Source: Rachicladosporium sp. CCFEE 5018 (Eukaryota > Ascomycota > Dothideomycetes > Cladosporiales > Cladosporiaceae). Taken from it: a DNA stretch of 57,970 nt. Position 1 is the first letter of the stretch. Every line of letters begins with the position of its first letter. The stretch spans positions 529,485 to 587,454 of the forward strand of contig KZ111160.1 in the NCBI GenBank assembly GCA_002077045.2. Reading direction: 5' to 3'. The notes below the pieces were generated by a model. The model did not search any database and had not been told where the DNA came from. It saw only the letters and a program-made list of their open reading frames with translations. This document shows, in pieces, positions 20,385-31,436 of this stretch. A program made the position numbers and the translations under genes.

Positions 20385-22240
20385 ATGGCATTCCCCGGGC
20401 AGCAATACGGCGGTGGTCACTACGGTGCACCTCCACCACAGAACTATGGCTATCAGCAACCTCCTCCACAGCAATACCCGTAAGCGAGCGATGTGCCACG
20501 ATCCGTAACTTGATACTGATATCTTGATCAGTCCCTACGGTGCGCCGAGTCCACAGCCTCAGTATAATGGCGGCGGATATGGGGGTGGCTACCAGCAGCC
20601 TCCTCCGCAACAATCGTACCAACAAGCTCCTTCACCCCAGCCTTATGGTGGCTACGGCCCACCTGGCGGGCAGCCTGGACCAGCACCGCATGCTCAGGCC
20701 ATGCATAACACAGGTATGTCATTCTGTCGCAGCCCTTGCCATGATCACTAACGAAATGTGCAACAGGCTACGGTCAGCCTCCCCCGCCACCACAGCAAGT
20801 GCAGAGTTTCGGCCAGGGAGCTCCGCAAGGCTATTCATTTCAATATTCCAACTGCACAGGTCGACGAAAGGCGCTGTTGATCGGCGTCAACTACTTTGGC
20901 CAGCGAGGTCAGCTGAGAGGGTGCATCAATGATGTTAAGAACATGTCGAGCTACCTCAACGGCTATTTTGGCTACAAGAGAGAGGACATGGTGTGCCTGA
21001 CAGACGACCAGCAGTCTCCGATGAGCCAGCAGACCAAAGCAAACATCTTGCGTGCGATGCATTGGCTTGTCAAGGACGCACGCCCGAACGATTCGCTCTT
21101 CTTTCACTACTCTGGACACGGCGGGCAGACAAAAGATTTGGATGGCGATGAAGATGATGGTTACGATGAGGTGATATACCCGGTCGACTTCAGGGAGGCC
21201 GGTCATATTGTGGACGACGAGATGCACAGGATCATGTTAGTGGCTTGCGGCGCGTTTCACTTCACTCCGTGTGGCTGCTTACAAACTCACACAGGGTTGC
21301 GCCACTCCAGCCTGGTGTCCGTCTGACAGCCATCTTTGACTCTTGCCACTCCGGCTCTGCACTCGATCTTCCATACATCTACTCGACCCAAGGCGTGCTC
21401 AAAGAACCCAACCTTGCGAAGGAGGCTGGCCAAGGTCTGCTCGGCATCGTATCGTCTTACGCGCGCGGCGATCTCGGCGGTATGGCTTCGACAGCCATGG
21501 GCCTGTTCAAGAAGGTCACATCTGGCGGCGACTCATACGAGCGCAACCTGCGCACTAAGACGAGCCCCGCGGATGTCATCATGTGGAGTGGCAGTAAGGA
21601 CAGCCAGACATCGTATGTTGACCCTTCCACCTTTGTTGAGCCCGAGACAGCGTTCTGGGATGCGAACGCTTTTGCACCCTTTTACAACGCCTATGTGCCG
21701 CACAGAGATATGGCTGGTGCCATTCTTATCTGACGCACTTGATGTGCTTGCGATGTCGTGCATTTAGCGAGGCGTTGGGGGATCTGAGCGACTTTGAATG
21801 TTTCGCGCGCTTGATGCGCCTGCGAGTGTATAGCAGTCGATAGTGCCATATCAGCCTCCTGTCCCTTCGCCTCGAAGCATCCCTAGTGGATGGTTCTTGG
21901 CGTCGGGACAACGAGTTGCGTTGGCACTATATCTGCAACGTACTATCAGCATACAACAAGCACCCACTGACCATACATCCTCTGCAGGCAGGATGCAAAC
22001 ATCGCCGGCCAAGCCACAGGCGCCATGTCCTGGGCCTTCGTGGCGGCGCTCAAGAAGAATCCGCAGCAAAGCTACGTGCAACTGCTCAACAGTATCCGCG
22101 AAGAGTTGGAGACTAAGTACACCCAGAAGCCGCAGTTGAGCTGCAGTCATCCGCTGGGTGAGTAAATGCCTTTTTCTCACCATCGAAGGCAGCAATGCTA
22201 ACTGGCACAACTAGATACGAATCTGTTGTACGTCATGTAG
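20385..22240 (+). CDS. MCA1: metacaspase (type I, Q/P-rich prodomain)
   Basis: Six exons: 20385-20479, 20532-20713, 20767-21235, 21295-21612, 21988-22157 and 22215-22240 (419 aa). All introns are GT-AG; five are 52-59 nt, but the fourth is 375 nt. The prodomain is Q/P/G/Y-rich (QQPPPQQ repeats), as in yeast Mca1. The caspase fold begins near RRKALLIGVNYF. The catalytic His is in HYSGHGGQ (about 209) and the catalytic Cys in DSCHSGSA (about 265). The calcium-site acidic run DLDGDEDDGYDE is present. Splicing over the long intron gives QTSQDANIAGQATGAMSWAF, the conserved C-terminal block, and the protein ends HPLDTNLLYVM. These are Arg/Lys-specific cysteine proteases linked to proteostasis and stress death. 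Confidence 0.93.
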
Positions 22241-22651
22241 ACGTGCGCGAAGCTGCGGTACGGTTTGGAAATAACGACATGGTCAGCATGAACGGGATAT
22301 AGGGCTAGGGAAATGGAGGTAAGGCACGTCCCGGAGGGCTGTACAGGACCGTCATCAGGGAGGAATCGTAGGTGCTTCGATGCAGCAAACACGAAGGACT
22401 GTAATAAAAGTCGGCGTTGAATATACTGGAATGGTACGGCATGCCGCAATCAGTCCATCCCACGAGACCCATTTGGCTACTGATTCTCACGAAAACATGC
22501 CTCGGCTTCAGCACGTGCTACTGCAAAGAACAGCGATCCAGTTCGATCGCTTACACTGGTGTCACCAAGCAGACTGGTAGGCTGTTAGGTCGCTGGAGAG
22601 TTGCGGCTTGCCCCGCTTTTCGGCACGGTGCTGCAATGTGAACGTCATGCG
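22241..22651. other. 411-bp stretch downstream of MCA1
   Basis: Contains the MCA1 3' region and leads into the 394-bp segment shared with the two blocks downstream. No gene is seen. Confidence 0.4.
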
Positions 22652-23045
22652 GCAGCCGAATCGACTTCATCTCAGCCTCTCAATCTATCTTCGCTGCTGA
22701 CAATGTGTAACAGATGGGGCTGGCATTGGCGCGCAACCTTGGGTTACAGACTCTCATATGTCTGAGACACTCCTTGTCAAAATCACCATGACAATAGTAA
22801 AGTCTCGGCTCGGACCCAGACGGAGCCGAGACAACGTTGCTGGTGAGCCTCGTAGTGACGAGCACACGCGGCGCATATGCACGCTTGCGGGCTCGCGTCT
22901 GCTGCGGCCCCGGGCAGTAGCCAGGTACAGAAGGTCTATTTCTTCCATGGCGTGGTCGTGAATGCGGAGGTGCATAGCTGGAGGGCACCGAGGAGCCGAA
23001 CATGTCACTATGTAAGTTTACGTGCGAGGCGGGAGGTTGCCATGT
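22652..23045. repeat. 394-bp contig-end overlap (first of three copies)
   Basis: Matches 23146-23539 and 40603-40996 base for base except one position (T at 22803; A in the other two). It ends exactly at the N gap. In the other copies this sequence is the upstream region of the carboxylesterase gene, so this contig was about to read into that gene. It is best explained as an unresolved overlap between contigs. Confidence 0.9.
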
Positions 23046-23145
23046 NNNNNNNNNNNNNNNNNNNNNNNNNNNNNNNNNNNNNNNNNNNNNNNNNNNNNNN
23101 NNNNNNNNNNNNNNNNNNNNNNNNNNNNNNNNNNNNNNNNNNNNN
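23046..23145. other. assembly gap, 100 N
   Basis: Exactly 100 N, the customary size for a scaffold gap of unknown length. The flanking bases on the right repeat the 394 bp on the left, so the true gap may be absent or negative. Confidence 0.97.
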
Positions 23146-23617
23146 GCAGCCGAATCGACTTCATCTCAGCCTCTCAATCTATCTTCGCTGCTGACAATGT
23201 GTAACAGATGGGGCTGGCATTGGCGCGCAACCTTGGGTTACAGACTCTCATATGTCTGAGACACTCCTTGTCAAAATCACCATGACAATAGTAAAGACTC
23301 GGCTCGGACCCAGACGGAGCCGAGACAACGTTGCTGGTGAGCCTCGTAGTGACGAGCACACGCGGCGCATATGCACGCTTGCGGGCTCGCGTCTGCTGCG
23401 GCCCCGGGCAGTAGCCAGGTACAGAAGGTCTATTTCTTCCATGGCGTGGTCGTGAATGCGGAGGTGCATAGCTGGAGGGCACCGAGGAGCCGAACATGTC
23501 ACTATGTAAGTTTACGTGCGAGGCGGGAGGTTGCCATGTGGACAGGTGAAGTTCACTTTTCATCTCGTTCTCTGTCATCTCTTCCTATCTCTTACACGGC
23601 AGACTACAGAAGCGAAG
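23146..23617 (+). promoter_or_regulatory. upstream region of carboxylesterase A
   Basis: 472 bp before the start codon, the first 394 of which recur at the end of the previous contig. It includes an inverted repeat around 23299-23325 (CTCGGCTCGG and CCGAG arms). Pyrimidine-rich sequence with TCTCTTACACGGCAG precedes the ATG. The element is truncated by the gap on its left. Confidence 0.4.
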
Positions 23618-25622
23618 ATGAAGTTCTCAGTTGCAGCTGCTACGTTGGGCCTGGCTAGTGCGGTCAATGCGCAGGGTGGCTATGGCTTGAACAGCACCAA
23701 CAGCACCATCCCGACCAACAGTAGCATACCCACCAACAGCAGCTCGCCTGCACTTCCCATCGTGGACTTGGGTTATGAGCTCCACCAGGCTACCAGTTTC
23801 AACGCTACCGGACGGTACTACAACTTCCTGAATATCCGCTACGCCGCTCCCCCGATCGGCAACCTTCGCTTCAAGGCACCGCAATCACCAGCCTTCAATC
23901 GCTCGGTCGTTCAGGATGGGTCCGTAGAGCGCATCTGCCCGCAAGCTGCGCCTGCCTGGTACAGTCTGGCGACGCCTTTCATCACAAACTACCTTACGAC
24001 AGGCAACACAATCTTCAACGCCTCGTTCTTCGGTAACACTACCATTCCGGGTGTCACACCTGGCACGACAACACCTACAGCTCAAGAAGCACGAGTGCTG
24101 GGCGGGCTAGATAAGCGCGCGACTATAGATACAACCGAGGATTGCCTGTTCCTCGATGTGGTCGTTCCTCAAGAGATCTACGAGAGCCGCAACCGCGGCT
24201 ATGGCGCCCCGGTACTTGTCTGGATTTACGGTGGTGGCTACACAGCGGGCTCGAAGAGCGGTTCCGGCAATCCTGCGGGTCTGCTCGCTCGTAGTGAAGC
24301 GGACGGCAACAGGGGTGTGATCTACGTCTCCCTTAATTACAGGCTTGGCGCATTTGGCTGGCTTTCGGGACCCACATTCCAGAAGACCGGGACTGCCAAC
24401 GCAGGTCTGCATGACCAGCGCTTTGCACTTGAGTGGGTGAAGGAGAACATTGCGCTCTTCGGTGGTGATCCAAACCGTGTAACTGTCTTCGGTGAGAGTG
24501 CTGGTGGCGGCTCCATCATGCATCAGATCACTGCATATGGTGGCGAGAAAGGTCCCGTGCCTTTCGCCCAGGCAGTCTTGCAGAGCCCTGGGTGGCAGCC
24601 ACTCGTCTCGAACCAGCAGCAAGAGCAGACTTTGAACTACTTCCTCGGTGTCCTGAACGTATCGACCATTGAGGAGGCACGACAATTGTCTACGGAGGCG
24701 TTGCAGGCAGCAAATCGGGTGCAGATCAAGTACGCGAACTACGGCAGCTTCATATACGGACCGTCGGTCGATGGCGATTTCGTGCCACAACTTCCTGGAG
24801 AGCTCCTTCTGCACGGACAATTCGATAAGAGTGTGAGGGTCATGGTTGGACACAACGCACAGGAGGTGAGTGATTTCAAAATAAATGAGGGAGACATTTC
24901 TGATGACAGCGCAGGGACTTCTCTTCACTCCTCCGTTCATCCAGAACAACATCGACTTTATCACGGCGATCAACACAGTCCTTCCGACGACTCGTGCGTG
25001 GCCTGATGTCACCAAGTAAGTCACGAGACCCTATTAGCCTCACTACACATCACTAACGGTCGACCAGCTACATCTCCTCAACACTCTACCCAGCAGTCTA
25101 CGATGGCTCCCAAGCCCAAGGCTACAAGGAGATCATCGCCCGTGCAGCGGCCTTCGTCTCAGAGGTACGTTGCACCCACTCTGACTCTACACATAAGTTA
25201 CTAATGTCGCGGCCCTCTAGCTGATCTTTACCTGCAACACCTTCTACCTTGACAAAGCCTACAACAACATGACTTACGCCTACTTCTTCACCGTACCACC
25301 GGCGCTCCACGGGTTCGACATCCCGTACACGTACTACAACGGGCCGAACCCTTCGGTTTACAGTGCGACTGTTGCGCTGGCACTGCAGGAGTACATTACA
25401 AGCTTTGCTGAGGTACATATCACCACAAACTGGATTTATGTGGGGCGAAGTAGCTGACATGACATGCAGACTGGCAACCCGAACGATAATGGCGTGCCGT
25501 ACTTCAATATGTATGGTAACAACGCCACGGTGCAGACCCTCGCAATCGGTGATATTCGCGAGGCGATAGACCCGACGGCGAACGCTAGATGTGACTGGTG
25601 GCAGAAGGCTTTGTACGTCTGA
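23618..25622 (+). CDS. secreted type-B carboxylesterase/lipase (copy A)
   Basis: Five exons: 23618-24865, 24915-25015, 25068-25164, 25221-25412 and 25470-25622, with introns of 49-57 nt (596 aa). Each junction keeps the alpha/beta-hydrolase frame. A signal peptide (MKFSVAAATLGLASAVNA) is followed by an N-glycosylation-rich linker with repeated IPTNSS units. The family signatures are an early EDCLFLDVVVP, the oxyanion-hole loop IYGGGYTAGS, and the nucleophile elbow GESAGGGS (Ser about 294). The catalytic His is likely in PPALHGFDIPY, which sits where type-B esterases have HG(E/D)(I/L)xY. The substrate is probably an ester or lipid outside the cell but cannot be assigned. It is convergent with the Zn2Cys6 gene, 151 bp apart. 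Confidence 0.92.
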
Positions 25623-25773
25623 GCAATGCGAGATTGGCGAAGTGGTAATGAGTAATGCGAGAAGGTCGAGTGGCGATGTATGCCGACCTTCACGAATATT
25701 ATATAATGCAGATGTGGGCTCGCTAGCTCGCACGATGCACAGCCCTCACTCGGACTGGGATTTGTTCTCACCT

Positions 25774-28591
25774 TCACCTACTTCCATATCTGGGGCCCGC
25801 CATATACTTGGGCGCTGGTATGAACGTGTATGCCTCAGAGCCCATGCCCACATCGGACATATCTCCTACAGCACCACCAAGACCATTGTTGAGCATATCG
25901 GCACCCACGTGATTGCCAACCGCGGAGTACGCACCAGGTATATTCGTCGAAGACGTACCAGGACCGGTGTTCCAGTCCGCGCCAGTGAAATTCGAGATGT
26001 CGAAGTCCTCCAAATCTAGCTGACCGGTGTTGGTCTCGACGGGGAAGTACTTGTCCCACTCGTTCTGTACACAACATTAGCACCGGATTCATACAGTAGG
26101 AGTGCCAGCAACACAAGCTTACCCAGTCAATGTCTTCCATCGAAATCTCACCTAAGCCACCAGCACCATTATTGATGCTTCCCTGCCGACTCGACGGACC
26201 CTGCGAATCTGACGTAGGCGTCCGATCAAGCGTCGCTGGTGGCGGCGGACTTGCCATTGGGAATGTGAACTGTGCGGTGGGTACAACGGGGACTGAGGCT
26301 TGTGCCTGTGAGTAGATATCATTGAACGATTGCTGTTGCTGTCGCGACTGCGTCTGTGCTGGCTGTGCTCGTGGTATCGGAAGTGGTTGCGCCTTGGGCA
26401 CTGGTAGATGCTGGAGTGGTTTGGGCTGAGCCGATTCTTCGGGTATCTCTCGTAGACCTGACTTGTTGCCCATCGACGTGATGCGGGCTTCGAGCTGCGT
26501 CGTCGATCGTATTCGCCGCATTTGAGAATAAATCTCAAGCCTATCTCGCAAGTCTGTAATGACTAGCTCGGCTTTCTGCTTCGGTGAGAGATGCGAAGGA
26601 ATGTCGAAGATATAGTCCAGACATCGCCATATCTTTGCTGCGTCTTTCCGCATCGGGTAGGCGTAGACTTCGACCATTAGTAGCAGCGCTGAGTGATACT
26701 GGTTGAACGCGCCTTTGTACCAGACCCATGCTGTGAGATTGTGATCGGTCTCCATTGCTATGGCATTCTCCATCTGCGACAGTCCTGATTGAATGAGAAC
26801 TTGACGCAAGCGATCAGGCATACGAGTCGTTGTGCTGAAGAGATACCGATGCAGAATCGTAATGATCATGCCGTTTACTCCTAGCGCCATCACATGCTTC
26901 GCAAAAATGTGCACCGGGATTTCGTCGTTGAGCATCGGATAGTATGTAGACTCCAACATGTTGCGGAACTTTTGCACGCGAACCAATATGCTAGTAAGCG
27001 ATTTCTTTTTTCTGTCCAAAGCGATGATGTCGAACCACACTTGCCGCCGCATCTCGACACACTCCGTCCGTATGCGGAACAGCGTATTGTCAGTCCAGTG
27101 TGTTTTGTCCTTAAGTGGCTCGGAGGCATTGATCAGATCGTCGTCGTTGACATTGAGCGGAAACTTGGTGTCGTAGTCATCAATTCTGATCTGTGGTCTT
27201 GGACCCGTAGCTTCGCACGTCCGTTGATCAAGAAAGCATAGCTGATGCCATATCAAACGTCGTATGTGAACTTCTATGGGTGTCATATTATAGTGACTGC
27301 CATCGCGATGCAAGCCCATGCACTCTCCCAATCGTATAGCAGTTCCCACGAGTGCCGAATGTGCTCTCGAGACCTCAGCCCGTACAAGTGGAATAAGATA
27401 TGATACGAAGGCTTGCATGGTGTCGATCTTCGTCGTCCGAAGGAAATTAGCCTTGCTCAATGCCATCTCGGTTCCAGATCTCAGACTGTCAATCAATGCA
27501 GCCTTGGATGTCCCAAACTGGGAAAGCACCCGCTCGTTCGTCAAGCTCACCGCAGAAGAGAACATCGTCGCAAAGATGACCGCCTGCAACGAAGGCAATG
27601 GCTCCGTTCCCGCTCTGATAGACTCCCAGAATAAAGCATACTGCGCCTCTAAGCTCGGCCGGTGTGCAATCTTCGCCACAGGATGAACCGCATACCAGTA
27701 CTGCGCCATCAGTGCATCAGCCGCCACGATTGAGGGCAAATACTCCAGCAAGCTTGTCGTCGAGTTCGTCCCCGGGAAGAACAGACTTGATGCAGGGGCG
27801 ATGTAGTCCGGCCCCGGCCCAATGTATGACTTCGGCGAAGCCTGCAGCTTGATACGACTACCCGATGGCGGTTCTAGACTAGGCACGTCCCGATGATCGA
27901 CTTGCAGTGGTGAGCGTCCCCATCTCGACTTGCCAGTCCTCACGTCTTCCAACGTGTCGTTCAGCTCATCCATAAGCTTCGGTCGAACCCAGCCTCCAAT
28001 GCGGTCAGTAATGCGCATCTTGCCCATCTGTACGCCAAGATCCATCATCTCGTCGTCGGCGTTATCTTCGTAGCCTGCATCTAGAGCGGCAAGTGGGCTA
28101 GGCTCGAGCGCCACTTCGTCCTCTTCTGAAGGCAGATCATCGTCGCCTTCTACTGGATGAGTCTCCGTACTCTCTGAGGCCGCAACACTCGAGCCACCGA
28201 GATGCGGTCGTACGGTTTGGCTGGCAACTTCACGTTCCAGGCCCTTTTCGAGCGCACCCATGCGCTCCTTCATCTCCGCGAGCTTCAGCTGGCTTTGGGA
28301 GTCTAGAGATGGGGCGAGGTAGAGGCAGTCGCGCTTGAAGCGCGTGCAGTTCGTACATGGCGCGAGCTTGTCGCATTTCAGCTTTCGACGCCGGCACTCG
28401 AGACATGATGTGATAATGCGGTTTCGTCGCCGAATGCGAGAGATACCTGGGCCTTGGCGGGCGGTGTCCGGGGGAGATGTCGAAACGGCGTCGCGGAAGG
28501 CACTGAGATTGGTCGTAGCTGCTTTCGGGCTCTCTTGATCGGTCCCAGCGGCAGATGCCGTGGGCTGATAGAGCCACGAGTCTGCCATCAC
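25774..28591 (-). CDS. Zn2Cys6 transcription factor with fungal-specific regulatory domain (copy A)
   Basis: Two exons, 26123-28591 and 25774-26064 (919 aa). The 58-nt intron (GTAAGC...GTACAG) is phase 0 and joins MEDIDW to NEWDKYFPVE. Without it the frame runs into unrelated Cys/Trp-rich sequence. The binuclear zinc cluster has its six cysteines at 63, 66, 73, 79, 82 and 89 (C-X2-C-X6-C-X5-C-X2-C-X6-C), followed by a short coiled coil. A fungal-specific middle homology region spans about 280-650, with the usual RLIWHQLCFLDQR block. The C-terminus is Q/P-rich and acidic, as in activation domains. It may regulate the convergent esterase, but that is only suggested by position. Confidence 0.93.
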
Positions 28592-29072
28592 GGATGGAGG
28601 ACCGAAGATACAATCGTTACGGCCGGATGGCAGCGTGGCGTAGGGCTGATGATAGTAAGATGACTACTGCATGCAACAAGGACTCGCAACAGATCGTGCC
28701 ATCCAGATTATTAGCTAGCATGGTATCGAATCGTTGAGGACATCGCTTCGACGTATCAGGCAGCCATTTAGTGCACCGTGTCGGACTCGCGAGGGATCGA
28801 TCCGGTAGATCGTAGACATCATTTGATAGCAAGTCCAGACTTCATCCTGGAGCTGACTCAGCACTAGCGAGGAACGTACAATTACCTGATCCAACGGAGA
28901 AGGTCGCTGGGACCATAGCATCGTATTGTACAGGTGGATTGCTCACTACTTTACACACTTACTATGTACAGAAGTCACATCATGCCATGCTCTATGGTAT
29001 ACCCAACCTAGTGAACGCTCATGTTCACCTCCTGCGCTAAAATGCAGTTAAACATACGATCGTCTGTGCAAC
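28592..29072. promoter_or_regulatory. promoter of the Zn2Cys6 gene and 3' region of HRD1 (copy A)
   Basis: 481 bp between two minus-strand genes, identical in block B (46049-46529). No gene was recognised. Confidence 0.4.
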
Positions 29073-31436
29073 CTAAGCCTCCGAATCTTTGACCTCTTCC
29101 ACTTCCACAGCCCTTCCTTTTCCTTTGTCAGGTCTGGGCTCCGGGGCGGACCGGTCTTCGGCGGCTGAAGCGTCCTTCGACGCCGGAGTGGAGGTATCGG
29201 GGACGGTGGGCGCGACCTCGTTGAAAGACCAGTCGCCGCTTGCCCAGGGATTTCCCGATTGAGCAGATGGCGCTTCTGCAGACGGCTGCGAGGTCGACGG
29301 AATGACTGCGGGAGTCAATGTGGCTTCAGATGCAGAAGCAGGCGTGCCAAGCTGTGTCGTAGATGGCACGAATAGTGGCGAGCCTTGATCGTCAGTCGGA
29401 CCCAGGTTCGGGACAGCTAAAGGTCCGGCTGCGTCACCTGAAGGCGCACTAGTTGCCGCATCCTGTGCGACAGTCGGCGTTGGCGCTAGGGCACCGAATG
29501 GAGTGACACCGACGGGTGTTGCCGAAGGCATCCCACTCACAGGCAATCCGCCCATCGAGGACAACGTTCCAGTCCTCTGCAACGGCATCACTGTCCACCC
29601 AGCGGGTACTACCATGCCCTCGGGAAGTCCCTCGTGGCGAGCACCCATCTGCCTTCCACTGCCTCCTTGTAATGTTTCCTGCCCAGCAGGCATCTGAGGC
29701 GTCATGCCCGGTGTGAACAAGCTTGCCGGAACGCGCAGAGTCCTCAACCTAATCAGCTCTGCTTCCATTGCCCGCAAGGTAGCTAGCTGCGCGACGTCGA
29801 TCTGCAAGTTCTGTGCTTCGCCCATGATGCGCTGTTCAATCTGCTGTAGATGGACGTGCATCGGTACAGGAGCACGGAGCCCCGTCAGTGGGCGAGTGAT
29901 AGCAGTATCTGCGGCATATGGCACCCCAAGACCGAGATGATTTGGTCCATCGTTCGCATTTGCCGGTGCAGCTGCGTTCGCCTGGCCTTGAGGATTCCGC
30001 CATTGATTCACAAGATCGTTGATCTGCGCAGGTGCACCGTTCGCGAACCCGATGCGTACGGGACCAAGGTTGAAAAAGCGTGCGCGTACTTGAGGAGCAT
30101 TCGGAGGCTGTCCTGGCTGCTGACCTGGCGCGGCTGCGTTCGCACCTGCTACAGCATCTACTTGGCCTCGCGCCCCCGCAGGAGTAGGCGGGACGACAGG
30201 TCTTCTGCATGTCGGACATACTTGTTGCCGCTCGAGCCATGCCTTGAGACACCGCAAATGAAGTATGTGACCGCAAGGCAGCTTCTTGGCGCGGATGCCT
30301 TCGTCACGCCGAGCAGTTGGCGGCGTGGGCGCGGCTGGCTGGCCAGGAAGTTGTGCTGCTGGATTAGCTGCTGGCTGCTCCCAAGCGATCATGTCCTCGC
30401 GACAAACGATACATGCGTCTCCTCTGATCTCCTCCGTCGTTGCATCCGGATATCGCGTGTTCATCTCGCTCGTAGCTTTCCGGTAGGCTATGTAGTCGTT
30501 GATCCTCTTACTGAACGATGCAAAGGTCATGTAGACGTCGCGCATGATATGCATCGGCAGACCGTTGAATGTGACGCTGACAGCGAAGAAAGCGATGTAG
30601 ATGACCAGCTTGAGAAAGTCCGTGATCACCTCCAGCACGAACAGATATCGCCTCTTGTCCTCCCAACCTGGAGTGTCCACCTCGTTTTCGTCCACTTCTA
30701 TCGGTTCTTCGTCAACCGCAGAAGCTGGGGCAGGTCGTCCCTCTGCCGTCTCATTCTGTCGCGCTGCTGCCCTCTCAGCCCTGATCTCCATCTTCCTCTC
30801 CTCAATCGCCTGCTTCACCTGTGCCTTCACCACTCCAATCTCGAAGACCGCCAACGCGTACCTCAGTAACGTGAACATCGCAAAGATGAGTTGTATTGCG
30901 AATTCGAAAGTGAAGATGACCATCATGCCTGGCCTGGGATCTGCCAATACAGTACTCGCGCAATACCATCCCATTCCGCCGTTGAAAAGCACGCTAACGA
31001 CCAGACTGCTCGCCAATCTTGCATGAAACAACCTCGGATTCTGAGGGGGCTGCTGCTCGAGCACATCCACCCTCCCCTCGCCAATCCATCCCCATACCTT
31101 CCCTGCCAACAGCAGCACGAACAGCACCAGTAGCCAGCCTCCTACGTCTTCTCTAAAACTCGGCATCGCCAGCAGCGTATCCAGTACTGCATACCATGCT
31201 TTCTCGCTGAGCTGCTCGATCTCGATCGGTCGAAGGGGTCCATAGAGCAGGCGTTGCAAGGCATAGAGGAAGCCGGAGGCCAAAATTAGCATGAGATTCA
31301 TGAGGATCAAGAGGCAAGCATTGGACTGAGAGAGGTAGACCGTCGCGCTATAGAAGTTGGGCCGTTGGTGGAAGGCCTTGAGGAGGCATGCCGCCGCAAG
31401 GGCCGTGGACGCGCTGGCGTAGAGCCGGAGGCGCAT
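29073..31436 (-). CDS. HRD1: ERAD E3 ubiquitin ligase Hrd1/synoviolin (copy A)
   Basis: Single-exon 787-aa protein. The first 300 residues hold several membrane helices (for example NLMLILASGFLYAL, WLLVLFVLLLAGKVWGWI, FEFAIQLIFAMFTLL), and the start RLYASASTALAAACLLKAF with NFYSATVYLSQSN matches Hrd1. A RING-H2 domain lies at about 339-412 (CIVCREDM, LPCGHILHLRCLKAWLERQ, CPTCRRP). The long P/A/Q-rich C-terminal tail faces the cytosol and is usual for fungal members. Hrd1 forms the retrotranslocation channel and ubiquitinates misfolded ER proteins with Hrd3 and Der1. Relative to copy B there are five amino-acid differences (M46T, I51V, and single changes near 219, 321 and 427), none of them a zinc ligand. 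Confidence 0.94.
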   Translation of the reverse strand: MRLRLYASASTALAAACLLKAFHQRPNFYSATVYLSQSNACLLILMNLMLILASGFLYALQRLLYGPLRPIEIEQLSEKAWYAVLDTLLAMPSFREDVGGWLLVLFVLLLAGKVWGWIGEGRVDVLEQQPPQNPRLFHARLASSLVVSVLFNGGMGWYCASTVLADPRPGMMVIFTFEFAIQLIFAMFTLLRYALAVFEIGVVKAQVKQAIEERKMEIRAERAAARQNETAEGRPAPASAVDEEPIEVDENEVDTPGWEDKRRYLFVLEVITDFLKLVIYIAFFAVSVTFNGLPMHIMRDVYMTFASFSKRINDYIAYRKATSEMNTRYPDATTEEIRGDACIVCREDMIAWEQPAANPAAQLPGQPAAPTPPTARRDEGIRAKKLPCGHILHLRCLKAWLERQQVCPTCRRPVVPPTPAGARGQVDAVAGANAAAPGQQPGQPPNAPQVRARFFNLGPVRIGFANGAPAQINDLVNQWRNPQGQANAAAPANANDGPNHLGLGVPYAADTAITRPLTGLRAPVPMHVHLQQIEQRIMGEAQNLQIDVAQLATLRAMEAELIRLRTLRVPASLFTPGMTPQMPAGQETLQGGSGRQMGARHEGLPEGMVVPAGWTVMPLQRTGTLSSMGGLPVSGMPSATPVGVTPFGALAPTPTVAQDAATSAPSGDAAGPLAVPNLGPTDDQGSPLFVPSTTQLGTPASASEATLTPAVIPSTSQPSAEAPSAQSGNPWASGDWSFNEVAPTVPDTSTPASKDASAAEDRSAPEPRPDKGKGRAVEVEEVKDSEA

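Noticed and set aside
22652..23539. Short tandem duplication of the esterase promoter
   Set aside because: The copies are separated only by an N gap at a contig end, so unresolved contig overlap explains them.
24107..25024. 305-codon minus-strand frame inside the esterase (also in copy B)
   Set aside because: It is antisense to a gene with clear catalytic motifs and validated splice joins; composition is Cys/Val/Leu-rich without a domain.
29850..30869. 339-codon plus-strand frame across HRD1
   Set aside because: Antisense shadow of the RING and membrane region; Cys/Arg-rich nonsense, and substitutions between copies fit HRD1 better.
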